A DNA stretch of 64,000 bases from Candidatus Heimdallarchaeota archaeon LC_2 (GTDB lineage Archaea; Asgardarchaeota; Heimdallarchaeia; Heimdallarchaeales; Kariarchaeaceae). Location: assembly GCA_001940725.1 (NCBI GenBank), contig MDVR01000006.1:1-64000 (forward strand), written 5' to 3'. The notes under the pieces were generated by a model. That model was given only the letters and a program-made list of their open reading frames with translations, made no database searches and was not told where the DNA came from. The position numbers and the translations under genes were made by a program. How positions within the stretch are numbered: position 1 is the stretch's first letter; each line of letters opens with the position of its first letter. Positions 10,256-19,583 of the stretch are shown here, piece after piece.

Positions 10256-10281
10256 TTTGGAAATATTGATCCGACTATCTA

Positions 10282-11304
10282 TTAATGGCCACAGGGAATT
10301 GGATAAACTGTGACTTCAACAAGGTTTTGAATTTCACTCTGCAATCCTGCACGTAAATTTGATGTGATTTCATGTGATTCTTCAATCGTGTATTCTCGAT
10401 TCATGATGATATGTAATTCTGCGAATAGTGATTGTCCAGATGATCGTGTCTTAATATCATGAATTTTAGCAACTCCTTCGTAATTCATTGAAATTTTTTC
10501 AATCTTTTCAATCAACTGTAAATCTGCTCTATCCATCAGTCTAAACCACAATGTAGAAGTTGTATCTTTTAATATCATCAAAATCATGAAACCGATTATT
10601 ATTCCAACAATAGGATCGAGGATTGGGAAGCCAATATAAGCACCAAAAGCACCGACTATAACAGCAAGTGAAGTTAAACCATCAGTTCTTGCATGCATTC
10701 CATCCGCTACTAGAGCTTCTGAACCAATTTTTTTTCCAACCCCAATTCTGTACTTTGCAACAATCTCATTTCCTAAGAAACCAATAATACCAGATAGGGC
10801 GAGAATTCCTAAATGATCTATTTCTACAGGGTTGTATAATCTCCTTATTGATTCCCAAAACACAACAACCGCACTAAGTGCGATCATTAAAATGATAAAT
10901 AGACCAGCCATATCCTCAACCCTTCCATAACCATAAGGATATTTCTTCGATTTTTGTTTCAGGTTCAACCTGTAGGCGATCCATAAAGGAATTGCAGTAA
11001 GAGCATCCGAGAAATTGTGGACTGTATCCGCAAGCAACGCAACACTTCCAGTGTAGAGAACAATGAAAAATTGGAACACTGCTGTGATCATCAGTCCAAG
11101 GAATGATATTTTAAGAGCTTTTATCCCTTCTTTGGAATTTTTCTTCAAATCATATTCATGATGATGTTCATGGGTATGACCCAAAGAAAGAAAATGCATT
11201 AATCTGCCAATAATCCCTTTTCCATGGTCATGGTCCTCATGGTCGTGATCATGTGAATTATCAGATTCATGAGTATCGTGGTGAGGTTCGGTATTAGGCT
11301 CCAT
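10282..11304 (-). CDS. Cation diffusion facilitator (zinc-type) transporter
   Basis: This 340-residue CDF protein has a His/Asp-rich cytoplasmic N-terminus (HDTHESDNSHDHDHEDHDHG) and six membrane helices. Both intramembrane metal sites have the zinc-type HxxxD pattern: ADTVHNFSDAL in helix 2 and ADGMHARTDGL in helix 5. A cytoplasmic C-terminal domain ends in PCGH. It should export Zn2+ (possibly Co or Cd) in exchange for protons. The length is normal. The start is the ATG at 11304, just before the His-rich tail. It is convergent with the degraded HTH_10 fragment and shows no operon partner. Confidence 0.92.
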   Translation of the reverse strand: MEPNTEPHHDTHESDNSHDHDHEDHDHGKGIIGRLMHFLSLGHTHEHHHEYDLKKNSKEGIKALKISFLGLMITAVFQFFIVLYTGSVALLADTVHNFSDALTAIPLWIAYRLNLKQKSKKYPYGYGRVEDMAGLFIILMIALSAVVVFWESIRRLYNPVEIDHLGILALSGIIGFLGNEIVAKYRIGVGKKIGSEALVADGMHARTDGLTSLAVIVGAFGAYIGFPILDPIVGIIIGFMILMILKDTTSTLWFRLMDRADLQLIEKIEKISMNYEGVAKIHDIKTRSSGQSLFAELHIIMNREYTIEESHEITSNLRAGLQSEIQNLVEVTVYPIPCGH

Positions 11305-11465
11305 ATACAGTTTCCCGAATAAATTAATGTGTTTTACTTTATTAAATATACTCTTCTAGACATATTGCCCCTAGATAAATTTTATTGATATTTCAGCAAT
11401 AATCTAGTATGATTTTTAGGGTAAATTCATCATACGAAGGTTGATTAATCAAATTTTTTGAATTT

Positions 11466-11600
11466 TTATCTTTGTGTTTTTTTTCCTACCAGTTACTATT
11501 ATTTTCAAAGATGTACCGTTAACCTTGGTTACGGGCCATTTAATAACAGAAATAATCCATTTGTGTGAACATTTCTGACTTCTTATATTAATATCGATCG
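11466..11600 (-). pseudogene. Displaced 3'-terminal remnant of an rps12 (uS12) gene
   Basis: On the minus strand this reads IKWPVTKVNGTSLKIIVTGR, closely matching [20 protein letters not shown] at the end of the intact uS12 gene at 13581-14021. The DNA around the VTKVNG codons is nearly identical to rps12 there. Removing one A from the A8 run restores the ending GRKKTQR followed by TAA at 11466-11468, equivalent to GRKEKPQR and the stop of rps12. Homology fades toward 11600. It is the tail of a uS12 gene in the same orientation as the intact one, separated from it by a Uma2-like gene and a homing endonuclease gene. It has no start region of its own and cannot be functional. Confidence 0.8.
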
Positions 11601-11880
11601 ATCTAATTTTAGGTAATTCTTGGACGTTCAATCGGTTTCAGACTAATTTAGAGAATAAATGATTATCATTGGGGTTTTTCTCTTTTAGCTATTATCCTCA
11701 TTTGTAGTGAGGTCCCATTAAATATGGTAACCCTCCATTTAATTTGTGATGAATGAATTAATCATTTTCATGATGTGAATTGGAAAAAATAGAAAATGAA
11801 TATCAAATTATGGATTTACACGATTTATCTATTCCGAAATCCAAACAATATTTATTGTGATTGATAATCTTAGATTGATA

Positions 11881-12474
11881 ATGGTTTCAATTTCATTCGA
11901 GAAAAGAAGTATTAAATTCAAACCTGATGACGGTAAGGTATATTTTACATATGATGATTTATCATATTTACCGGAATGGCCTGAAACCCCAATGATCGAA
12001 TTAACTAATGGTGAAATCTATTTGGTACCTTCCCCAAGCATTCTCCATCAAACAATATCAGCTGAATTATCATATTTAATTAGAACCCATGTTAAATCGA
12101 ATGATTTAGGATCGATTTTCAATGCTCCAATTGATGTTGTATTTACTCCGACAGATACGGTGGTTCCAGATATTATCTTCATCTCGAATCAACGCAAGGA
12201 AATTATCAAAAAACAGAATATACAGGGAGCTCCTGAATTGATAATTGAAATACTCTCCACCAACAGAAAACGGGATTTGGTTGAGAAAAAAGAGATTTAC
12301 AAAAATTACAAAGTGAAAGAATACATCATCATCGACCCGGAAGAGGAAGTTGTGTTACAATTCAATTTAAATAATGAAGAAACACGATATTCCCAATCTG
12401 ATTTCACGTTTAAAGATCCATTTCACATTAAAACATTAGAAAACCTCGAAGTTGTACTTTCTGATATCATTTAA
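11881..12474 (+). CDS. Uma2-family PD-(D/E)XK nuclease-like protein
   Basis: This protein of about 197 residues shows the Uma2 pattern: MIELTNGEIYLVPSPSILHQ, then DTVVPDIIFIS, APELIIEILS, and a lysine-containing EKKEIYKNYKVKEYIIID. The E/D/E/K set fits the restriction-endonuclease-like core. Biological roles of Uma2 proteins are poorly known, but they are often mobile and multi-copy. I prefer the ATG at 11881 over an in-frame GTG at 11857, because a TATA-like ATATTTAT lies about 35 bp upstream of the ATG. It lies between the rps12 tail remnant and the homing endonuclease gene, so it may be part of the same inserted cassette. Confidence 0.82.
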   Translation: MVSISFEKRSIKFKPDDGKVYFTYDDLSYLPEWPETPMIELTNGEIYLVPSPSILHQTISAELSYLIRTHVKSNDLGSIFNAPIDVVFTPTDTVVPDIIFISNQRKEIIKKQNIQGAPELIIEILSTNRKRDLVEKKEIYKNYKVKEYIIIDPEEEVVLQFNLNNEETRYSQSDFTFKDPFHIKTLENLEVVLSDII

Positions 12475-12536
12475 TTGACTCTCTCTACATTATCTACATC
12501 CCATTAATGTTTCTTTAGTAATAATTTTAAAAAATA

Positions 12537-13475
12537 TCAATCAGAGTTTTTCATTAATTTTCTACGACTTTCTCGTTTCTGAAATTTATCTCGTTCATGT
12601 GAACATGCTTTACAGCGAACATGATTGTGAGCTTTTTTATCCATAATTATTCTACAATCTAGACATTCTATCTTTATGTTTTTCTCAAAATATTCAATAA
12701 ATAATTGATATTTGCTCTCCATTTTAATCCCCTTGAATTTCTTAGGATTCTCACTATATAAGCCATGATAAAACAATTTACGACTCTTTTTCAAAACGGA
12801 GATTTGATAACTTTCATTTTCATACCCTTCTCTTAGTGTCCTCATAGAGCAACAAATTCCTCTTTCTTCGAATTTTGCTTTTATTGTCGTCAGGAATTCT
12901 TTACTCCCTGAAGCAAAATTTATTCTGATTTTTCTTCCTGTTTTACCACTTACTTTAACGTGACCATCTCCGTCAAAGTACCCTCTTACAAAAGAAAAGA
13001 AATATTTGTTTGGAACATTAGGGAATTTCATAGTTTTCGAATTCGCTTCTGTCATCCCTAGTTTTTGTAAATCATTGACGGTTCTCATTCTAGGAATGCT
13101 TAACACATAATCAGTACTTGTCCTTTTGTCAAGTGCAATTGGATGATTACTTCCGAGCAATTCTCGAATTTCGATCAATATTTTCCTATCAGAATTAAAG
13201 ATACGAAGTTCCTTCGATCTCTTTTTTTGAGTACGTACGCTTGCATCGGCAAAGATAAAACCTAGGGTGTAAGCCATTTCGGAACTCCATGTAGAAAAAT
13301 AGGTTTCATTTACATAGTAAGTTTTATGGGAAGCCTTAATTTTTCGAATATAATGTTGGCGAAATTGATGCCGTACCGCTTCCTTCGAAACACCTAATTC
13401 CTTACCAAGTTCAAAATATGAGAGATGAGAGTTTTCTTGTAAATACAGGATATCACTTTTTGACCAATTTCTCAT
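12537..13475 (-). CDS. Free-standing LAGLIDADG homing endonuclease with HTH and zinc ribbon
   Basis: Residues 1-45 form a Myb/GcrA-like helix-turn-helix (WSKSDILYLQENSHLSYFEL). The two LAGLIDADG helices are MAYTLGFIFADASV at about residue 70 and FVRGYFDGDGHV at about residue 165, each with the acidic catalytic residue. The C-terminus has a four-cysteine zinc ribbon (IECLDCRI and VRCKACSHERD). The length of 312 fits a monomeric two-motif enzyme. It is not inside an intein or intron: its start is 105 bp past the rps12 stop on the same strand, and a second, decayed rps12 tail lies on its far side. This placement suggests the enzyme targets the 3' end of rps12. Confidence 0.88.
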   Translation of the reverse strand: MRNWSKSDILYLQENSHLSYFELGKELGVSKEAVRHQFRQHYIRKIKASHKTYYVNETYFSTWSSEMAYTLGFIFADASVRTQKKRSKELRIFNSDRKILIEIRELLGSNHPIALDKRTSTDYVLSIPRMRTVNDLQKLGMTEANSKTMKFPNVPNKYFFSFVRGYFDGDGHVKVSGKTGRKIRINFASGSKEFLTTIKAKFEERGICCSMRTLREGYENESYQISVLKKSRKLFYHGLYSENPKKFKGIKMESKYQLFIEYFEKNIKIECLDCRIIMDKKAHNHVRCKACSHERDKFQKRESRRKLMKNSD

Positions 13476-13580
13476 TAGTTATTATATCGAATTGACTATT
13501 TAAACTCGGAATCTAATTTGTTGTATGATTCTTTATTACAATATCAAGATATAAAGGAATAATATCATTAAAAATTTGTT

Positions 13581-14021
13581 TTATCTTTGAGGTTTTTCTT
13601 TTCTGCCGATGACCATTTGTTGTAATGATGCACCGTTAACCTTGGTTACGCGCCATTTAATTCCAGGAATGTCACCTTTAGCTCCCCCTTTGGGACCACC
13701 GATTTTTTCGACGGTAACTTCATCGTGAACGTCAATATAGAGCATACCACCATCATGAGGTACGAATGCACCAATCTGTTTTCCATTCTTTCTCAGTTGT
13801 ACACGTACACATTTTCTAAGAGCGGAATTTGGTTGTTTGGCACCGACACCATATTTATCAAGCACAATTGCACTTGCACTTGGTGCACCTTCTAATGGAT
13901 CTGCCTTCCTATCTAATCCAAGGGTTCTTCGTTTATAGTAACTGTTTTTCCATCGAAAATGCTGCCTTTTTCGCTGTAATTTTCTTGCAGCAAATTCTCC
14001 GTTTGGACTTTTTCTTGCCAA
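13581..14021 (-). CDS. rps12: Small ribosomal subunit protein uS12
   Basis: This 146-residue archaeal/eukaryotic-type S12 (S23e) starts [20 protein letters not shown] and contains the decoding-centre segment [19 protein letters not shown] and [16 protein letters not shown]. It ends IGRKEKPQR. Length and residues are normal, so the gene is intact. In most archaea it lies next to rpoA2/nusA and upstream of uS7 and EF-1A. Here it stands alone with a homing endonuclease directly downstream and a decayed second copy of its tail beyond that. The 3' part may therefore have been replaced during an insertion. Confidence 0.97.
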   Translation of the reverse strand: MARKSPNGEFAARKLQRKRQHFRWKNSYYKRRTLGLDRKADPLEGAPSASAIVLDKYGVGAKQPNSALRKCVRVQLRKNGKQIGAFVPHDGGMLYIDVHDEVTVEKIGGPKGGAKGDIPGIKWRVTKVNGASLQQMVIGRKEKPQR

Positions 14022-14180
14022 TTAGATTCCTCTACATATTTTTGGAGAAAAATATCTATTTTAATATTTAGATGAGAATCGCTAGTAAAACTTAGTAAAT
14101 AGTTTGATGATGTAATTTGTTTAGAACTCAAAAGCTGATTTGATTAAAATTGTGTTTTTATATTATATAAGCCTCTTCAA

Positions 14181-15362
14181 TTATAAATCAACCGCCTTGG
14201 CCTCAATTACTTTGGAAGAGAGTAAAGGTATACATTTTTTCAATAATTCATCTAGACTACCAATAATATTAGTAAAGGTCCTTTTACGATACATTTCTAA
14301 TATTTCGTTGTTTTCTATAATAAATTCTCTAATGAAATACTTCATCGATCTTTTGAGAAGTCTAGATGATTTATCGGTGTAGACCGTCAGTATCACATCA
14401 TCAATTACCTGAAATATTATTTCTCCATGATTTAATTTTATTTTTTCCATTTTAATATCACTTAGATTTGACATCAATACTTCAGTAAGCAAGGTGTTTA
14501 TGCCAGTGATACTAAAAGATAAAAAGAAATCTTTTTCAGTTGTCCTACTTTTTACATCAGCTGTATAGATTAATCTTCCAGTATTCATGGTAATTTGAAG
14601 GAAATGTATATCATGTGGTGTATAATAGACAAAATGTGGGTTTTTAGTGTACACATATGCGAGGGCAATGAATACAGGGATCGAAAAATATACAAAATCA
14701 ATATCAACAATTGGAAAGAAATGTTCCATCCATTCGTACAAGTAAGATACTGTGAAGATGGAAAGGGCAATGAAAATTAAAAGAATACTACTAGTATATT
14801 CTGAATTTATACTATTTCTGTATTGTTTGTAGAAGGCTATTGTTATCATAATTAATGATAAATACCAAATTATGTCGTAAGCAAATTCATCTAATCTTGT
14901 TTCTTGAGCAAATGGGAAAATATCATTGACATAGATTAATTCTTGATTGACCATAAAATTCAACAGTACGACAATATAGATCGTAAGAGATGAGAAAATT
15001 ATTGATAACCTAACTTTATTGACTTCATCATTTAATATGTGCTCGGCAAATACAAATAACGCCAGAATAGATAATAAGCCCATGTTCCTTACTGGATTAT
15101 AAGCTAACGGTGAGGAAGTACCTTCATATAATCCAAAAAAACTCAGGTCATCATGCAAAAATGGTATGAGAAATTGAATTATCCCTGTTAATGTAAGTAA
15201 CCCAAAATAAACGATGATATAATCAAGGGCTCGGACACCTTTCCTGAAGTCAAGGATGGCAATAATACAAATTACTAAACCAACAATTGTATAAATCATT
15301 ACGACAGTTAATAAAAACCAATCTATCTCATGACTCACAATATTTATTTGAATTGCAATCAT
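14181..15362 (-). CDS. Seven-helix membrane protein with longin/roadblock-like cytoplasmic domain
   Basis: Seven hydrophobic segments fill residues about 15-240 (first WFLLTVVMIYTIVGLVICII, last VYFSIPVFIALAYVYT). A soluble domain of about 140 residues follows, beginning HDIHFLQITMNTGRLIYTAD and including HGEIIFQVIDDVILTVYTD and SMKYFIREFIIENNE. That domain has the alternating strand-helix pattern of longin/roadblock-type folds, which in Asgard archaea and eukaryotes act with small GTPases. I infer a membrane sensor or GTPase-regulating receptor. The gene is downstream of rps12 in position but separated by 160 bp and independently started. The fold call is by pattern only. Confidence 0.55.
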   Translation of the reverse strand: MIAIQINIVSHEIDWFLLTVVMIYTIVGLVICIIAILDFRKGVRALDYIIVYFGLLTLTGIIQFLIPFLHDDLSFFGLYEGTSSPLAYNPVRNMGLLSILALFVFAEHILNDEVNKVRLSIIFSSLTIYIVVLLNFMVNQELIYVNDIFPFAQETRLDEFAYDIIWYLSLIMITIAFYKQYRNSINSEYTSSILLIFIALSIFTVSYLYEWMEHFFPIVDIDFVYFSIPVFIALAYVYTKNPHFVYYTPHDIHFLQITMNTGRLIYTADVKSRTTEKDFFLSFSITGINTLLTEVLMSNLSDIKMEKIKLNHGEIIFQVIDDVILTVYTDKSSRLLKRSMKYFIREFIIENNEILEMYRKRTFTNIIGSLDELLKKCIPLLSSKVIEAKAVDL

Positions 15363-15484
15363 AAAAAATATTTTCTACTTGCGGACAGGTTTCTTTATAT
15401 TAATCAAAAACCTTTAGGGCTTTATTTAAAGAATTAAAATAAAAATAATTAGATATGATTTGACTTCTTCATTTACTTTCTATA

Positions 15485-15940
15485 TCACATAAAGTATGAC
15501 CCTACAGCAATTAATGCCAAGTTAAAGAATAATCCCCAGAAGTTGAAATCGAAGTCCAAATCGGACACTAATCTGTGCGGATTTTGGGTTTTTTGTAACC
15601 TTGCAACTAAGTCTCCTACGCTGAAATATGCAAATCGAGTAGTGTAAAAGAAGATCCCGAATATTCCAGTGAAAATCAGTGCACTAGGGTTGTACATACT
15701 TATACGAATAAAATCCTTCAAGATCCACAAGGATAGGACACTTGCAAAAATTAATAATATATCGGCTTTATCCGGTAAAAATAATGCTTTGAAGTAATCT
15801 ACTCTAGTATAAATAGGCTCTAGAATTACTAATTCATGGGTTTGAACTGCTTTTCTTGAAATGAATTCTTCCCTATATTCACCATCACCAGCTATGAAAA
15901 TTCTTTTTCGAACACGAGTTGGATTATTCTCAGTTGCCAT
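15485..15940 (-). CDS. Small membrane protein of unknown function
   Basis: This 151-residue protein has an N-terminal polar domain of about 55 residues. Two clear membrane helices follow at about 58-78 (ILLIFASVLSLWILKDFIRI) and 84-103 (SALIFTGIFGIFFYTTRF), and a C-terminal hydrophobic helix (FWGLFFNLALIAVGSYFM). I do not recognise the family. It is upstream of, and on the same strand as, the seven-helix longin-domain protein, with a gap of 120 bp, so the two may be cotranscribed. The ATG at 15940 fits the composition. Confidence 0.6.
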   Translation of the reverse strand: MATENNPTRVRKRIFIAGDGEYREEFISRKAVQTHELVILEPIYTRVDYFKALFLPDKADILLIFASVLSLWILKDFIRISMYNPSALIFTGIFGIFFYTTRFAYFSVGDLVARLQKTQNPHRLVSDLDFDFNFWGLFFNLALIAVGSYFM

Positions 15941-16500
15941 TGACTAATATGAACAATATCTCAAACATTTAAAATATTATTGGTTTTCCAATTTTGATTA
16001 AAAAATATTATAGAAAAATATTATAATAAAAGAACCAGAATTAGAAAAATAATCTCAATTTAATTTCAAGACTTGTTTGAAAAAATATATTGGATATTTG
16101 GTTTCCGTAAAGATTTGGAAATTGATTTTGCTATTAGAAATTCATCCAGGAATTAGTTTTGGCAAATTTCTAATAATTTCACTTACTTTATGATTATAAA
16201 TAGATAAGCACGAATAGTTATATTGTGATATCCGAAAGTTAGAAATTATCATAGTGGAAGATATGTCGTGAATCTGAAGACCACTCATTTTACCCGTAAG
16301 ACAGGGAAGAAAATTGTAATGTTATGATTTAATCCACAAATGTAATAATTGTCCCCCATTTGACCCGAATTATAATACAAAAATCATGCGATGTGATCAA
16401 CTATGGCATAAAACAGATTACTATTTACAAGCTAAGTGATAGTAATATATATCAATGAGAATGAAATTCAATAAATACTAAAAAAAAATTGTGGCAATTT
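15941..16500. other. 560-bp gap without a recognisable gene
   Basis: The gap lies between divergent genes. A TATA-like run GATTATAAATAG is present near 16191-16203, followed by a mixed-composition stretch (16220-16340) that is less AT-rich than its flanks. A short AGTGG/CCACT inverted repeat sits near 16253-16288. An untranslated leader or an unknown small RNA is possible but not supported further. No tRNA-like T-loop or frame of note was seen. Confidence 0.35.
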
Positions 16501-17193
16501 ATGGTCGATCTAGATAAAGACACAACACAAAAATACCAGGATCTAATTACTTTCAAACCTCATTTAATTATGGATATAGACAATGAACAACGATATTTAA
16601 TTAATCAGCATTATAATATTATTAATGGGCTTCGAAGAAAAAATCTAACAGTAAAGGAATTACATGGTTTATATTTCGTATCTGATAAAAGCAAGCATTC
16701 CAAAACATTGAAAACTATCTATAGATATCTTGACGAGCTAGAAAAGAATGAAATTGTATCAGTTGCAGGTCAAAGAATGACTGTGGGAAGTAGAATCACT
16801 GAAAAAGTGTATTGCTTGACGGCTAAATACTTTCACGATGCAGAATTAGGACTACCATGGTGGCAAACTGAGGATGCAAAAGATTTTACTAAGACAATTG
16901 GAGTTATTCTGAGTGAGGTCCTTAAAAATCCCAAATTCAAGGAAGAAAACTCAATAAAAACAATTCATCAATTATGTAAATTATCTGCAGAATTGGATTA
17001 TTTCAATATATTGGAGATTCTAGAGAATTTAAGAAACAATCCTGATCTAGAGAAAATTGTTGCAGATAAAAATTTTGATGATCAAACCTTAATTACATAT
17101 GCCTCTCAATTAATCGTTTTATTAAGAAATTTTGATCTTATTAGTCAACTAAAAATCATTGATGAGCGACATGTAACCGATCCTTTTGGTTAG
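16501..17193 (+). CDS. Winged-helix transcription regulator
   Basis: Residues about 30-115 form a winged-helix domain: IINGLRRKNLTVKELHGLYF, then SKTLKTIYRYLDELEKNEIV and a wing with VGSRITEKVYCLTAKYF. The C-terminal 110 residues are helical and may be a sensor or dimerisation part. It resembles ArsR-like regulators found in many Asgard genomes. I chose the ATG at 16501 over a TTG at 16489; the ATG gives MVDLDKDT and a better-placed start. The membrane hydrolase gene begins 180 bp downstream on the same strand and may be a target, by inference only. Confidence 0.72.
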   Translation: MVDLDKDTTQKYQDLITFKPHLIMDIDNEQRYLINQHYNIINGLRRKNLTVKELHGLYFVSDKSKHSKTLKTIYRYLDELEKNEIVSVAGQRMTVGSRITEKVYCLTAKYFHDAELGLPWWQTEDAKDFTKTIGVILSEVLKNPKFKEENSIKTIHQLCKLSAELDYFNILEILENLRNNPDLEKIVADKNFDDQTLITYASQLIVLLRNFDLISQLKIIDERHVTDPFG

Positions 17194-17371
17194 ACATCTC
17201 AGTCAAATCAATCATTACAAGATAAATTGATAAAATACCTTCCCCATTCCCTAATGGCAACAATATAAATATTTAACCCTAATATTGTAGAAATAATAGA
17301 ATTACTAAGATAGGTTAAAGTTAATGTCATCTTAAAGAAATCTGAATTCAGTAAAATTTAAGGGATTCAAG

Positions 17372-19150
17372 TTGAAAATCCAAATGGAGTATCCACTTTC
17401 TACCAAACGAAAATTACTAATATCACTTTCAGAGCTTATTGGGTTAATTATATCGATAATACCGACCATCTGGGTCATTATAAATGGAGGTGTGATAGAA
17501 GATACATTTATTGATATTGCATTTTCCTCTCTTAAATTAGCACTGGTACTGAGGTCAGTTCATGAGATATTTGTTTTTCTGACTTTAGTAATAATTATTT
17601 TCCCCACTCTATTCCTTTTTATTGTAATTAGAAAGAAAATTTCTCATACAGGAGTAAATTTCACATCTAATAGATGGTTCTATTTTCGAGTATTCATTGG
17701 TGTTTATATTGGCTATATAATTGGTAGAATCCTATTTTATGTGTTGCTCAACTCAATTTTTTACAGAAATGCGTTTGTAACGATACCCTTTCTCCTAGGT
17801 TCCGCCTTATTTATTGGGGTATTAGGTTTAATTTTTGGTAACCCAGAATTGACACCTAGAGTGATTGATCTTCTAAATCCATCTGAGGTAGAAAATCCAA
17901 TAAAAATATCAAAATTGAGATTTATTGGTGTATTAAGTAAAGTTACATTCTTCCTTATAATTGCTTTTTTACTTATTATCCCAAATATAATACCATTAAT
18001 TGGGACCCTTCCTACACCTCCGGAAGAGCCAGAAGAGCCATATCTAAGTAACGCTGAGATATTTGATTTTGAAGTAATTAAGCTGGAACATATTATTCCA
18101 ACAAACATTAGTGAGAAAATTGAACCTGAAAATTCCGATGGTAAATGGTACATCTATATCTATCTCCCAAAGATTGAGTCACAGTCGAATCTGCAATTTC
18201 CGGTGGCATTGTACATTCATGGGTTTTCGGGTATAGATATTAAATTGTATCATTCTAGTATGAAAACTCTAGCACAACGAGGAATTATTAGTATTTTTAC
18301 CCAGTATGCAACATTTATTAATTTACAGGGTGATGAGGCAAATGTCAAATATGATCATCTTTCTGGAAATCCTGAACTTTATGTTAGGTATGCAATGGAA
18401 TGGTCGGGAATTAGTCAGACAGTCAAAGCACTTAATCTCGAAACTAACTCTATCGGATCACAAACTCTCCTCAATGTTTTAGGAAGTAATTATACTATTG
18501 ATTATTCGAGGTTGATGATTATTGGTCACTCCATGGGAGGGGGTATGATTCCTTATATTACATCCAAAATTCTAGAAATGGGTTGGGGATCAAATGAATT
18601 AATTTTAGACATGGAGGCACCTTGGTATGCATCTACTTGGATTGGATATGAACCTAATTATCAAATAATACCTTCTCACACTCTACTTAACATAGCTACT
18701 TATGAAGACGATCATCAAGTCTCTCAATGTATAGGGATGAATTTTTATGAACAGATTCGACTTTCAAATGGAACTCAGATATCTGATGAACAATTGAGTT
18801 TTATATATATTTCATCAGATTTTCATGGTTTTCCACGATTATTGGCCTCGCATTATCTTCCAATTGATCCCTTAGACGATTCATTACATCAATATGGATA
18901 CAAAAAGCGAATTAAAGCAATGGCTTTCTATTTGTTTGAATCAGCTCAAGGTAGAATAGATCAAATGAATGAAGTGTTTGATTATTTTCTTGGTAACAAG
19001 GTCGAAAACATGGGTGATTGGAGTGATGGTGAATCTGTAAATGAAGCATATTCAACAAATGATCCGTATGGTATTCGGGGTGAAGTCTCCTTAGTTGATC
19101 AAATACAAGATTCGAGTGATGATCTATGCGTATCACCAATAAATAGATGA
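17372..19150 (+). CDS. Membrane-anchored alpha/beta hydrolase (lipase-like)
   Basis: The N-terminal 220 residues hold five membrane helices. The C-terminal 370 residues are an alpha/beta hydrolase: an oxyanion-type VALYIHGFSG near residue 285 and the nucleophile elbow MIIGHSMGGGMIP near residue 392. A probable acid lies in a DDHQVSQ region, and a histidine in DFHGFPRLLASH. Substrate is unknown; an extracellular-facing lipase/esterase of the chlorophyllase or PET-hydrolase type is likely. The first possible start is a TTG at 17372 with AAGGGA about seven bases upstream; an ATG at 17384 is the alternative. A remnant of a second copy of this gene lies at 20512-20665. Confidence 0.78.
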   Translation: MKIQMEYPLSTKRKLLISLSELIGLIISIIPTIWVIINGGVIEDTFIDIAFSSLKLALVLRSVHEIFVFLTLVIIIFPTLFLFIVIRKKISHTGVNFTSNRWFYFRVFIGVYIGYIIGRILFYVLLNSIFYRNAFVTIPFLLGSALFIGVLGLIFGNPELTPRVIDLLNPSEVENPIKISKLRFIGVLSKVTFFLIIAFLLIIPNIIPLIGTLPTPPEEPEEPYLSNAEIFDFEVIKLEHIIPTNISEKIEPENSDGKWYIYIYLPKIESQSNLQFPVALYIHGFSGIDIKLYHSSMKTLAQRGIISIFTQYATFINLQGDEANVKYDHLSGNPELYVRYAMEWSGISQTVKALNLETNSIGSQTLLNVLGSNYTIDYSRLMIIGHSMGGGMIPYITSKILEMGWGSNELILDMEAPWYASTWIGYEPNYQIIPSHTLLNIATYEDDHQVSQCIGMNFYEQIRLSNGTQISDEQLSFIYISSDFHGFPRLLASHYLPIDPLDDSLHQYGYKKRIKAMAFYLFESAQGRIDQMNEVFDYFLGNKVENMGDWSDGESVNEAYSTNDPYGIRGEVSLVDQIQDSSDDLCVSPINR

Positions 19151-19250
19151 TCTCCTAAAATATGGAAAATTAACTTGAGTTCTAGTTATTATTTACTAGT
19201 AAAGTTGGTTTCATATTCGTTTAAATAAGAACAGGGATAGATACTATTTA

Positions 19251-19385
19251 ATGGAGAGCAAATTTGGTAGTGACCTAAAAATGCCTGATCCAAATGCAAT
19301 TCTTTTCACAACCGTTATCACATTATCCATAGCAACCGTTTTGAGCCTAGGAATTTCATTGTATCAATTTATTTTCAAATCTTGA
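19251..19385 (+). CDS. Small single-helix membrane protein (44 aa)
   Basis: This short frame encodes 44 residues beginning MESKFGSDLKMPDPNAILF, followed by one membrane helix with TTVITLSIATVLSLGISLY and a short FIFKS tail. A TATA-like TTTAAATA lies about 30 bp upstream of the ATG, in the position of an archaeal promoter for a leaderless transcript. Composition, helix length and promoter placement argue for a real gene. No family is recognised. It lies between the membrane hydrolase and the haloalkane dehalogenase. Confidence 0.5.
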   Translation: MESKFGSDLKMPDPNAILFTTVITLSIATVLSLGISLYQFIFKS

Positions 19386-19583
19386 TATAAACGAAATTTA
19401 CAACTGTTATTGAAGATTTGATTATTCTAGAACAATCTATTATATTAAATGCTTACAGTGATATTTTTGATGGTTAAGCTTAGAAGGTGATTTTTATTCA
19501 ATATCATGCGAATTTGGAACAATCGTTCCAAAAAATTTATAAAATAAAGAGCCATTTCGAGTAATATCAGATGGTGAAAAAAA

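Noticed and set aside
11449..11631. Open frame of 60 codons as a possible small gene
   Set aside because: It is the frame over the rps12 tail remnant, with an indel in an A8 run; the similarity to uS12 explains it better than a new protein.
12537..14021. Intein or group I intron in rps12
   Set aside because: The rps12 reading frame is intact and the endonuclease is outside it with its own start; no splice or intein motifs are present.
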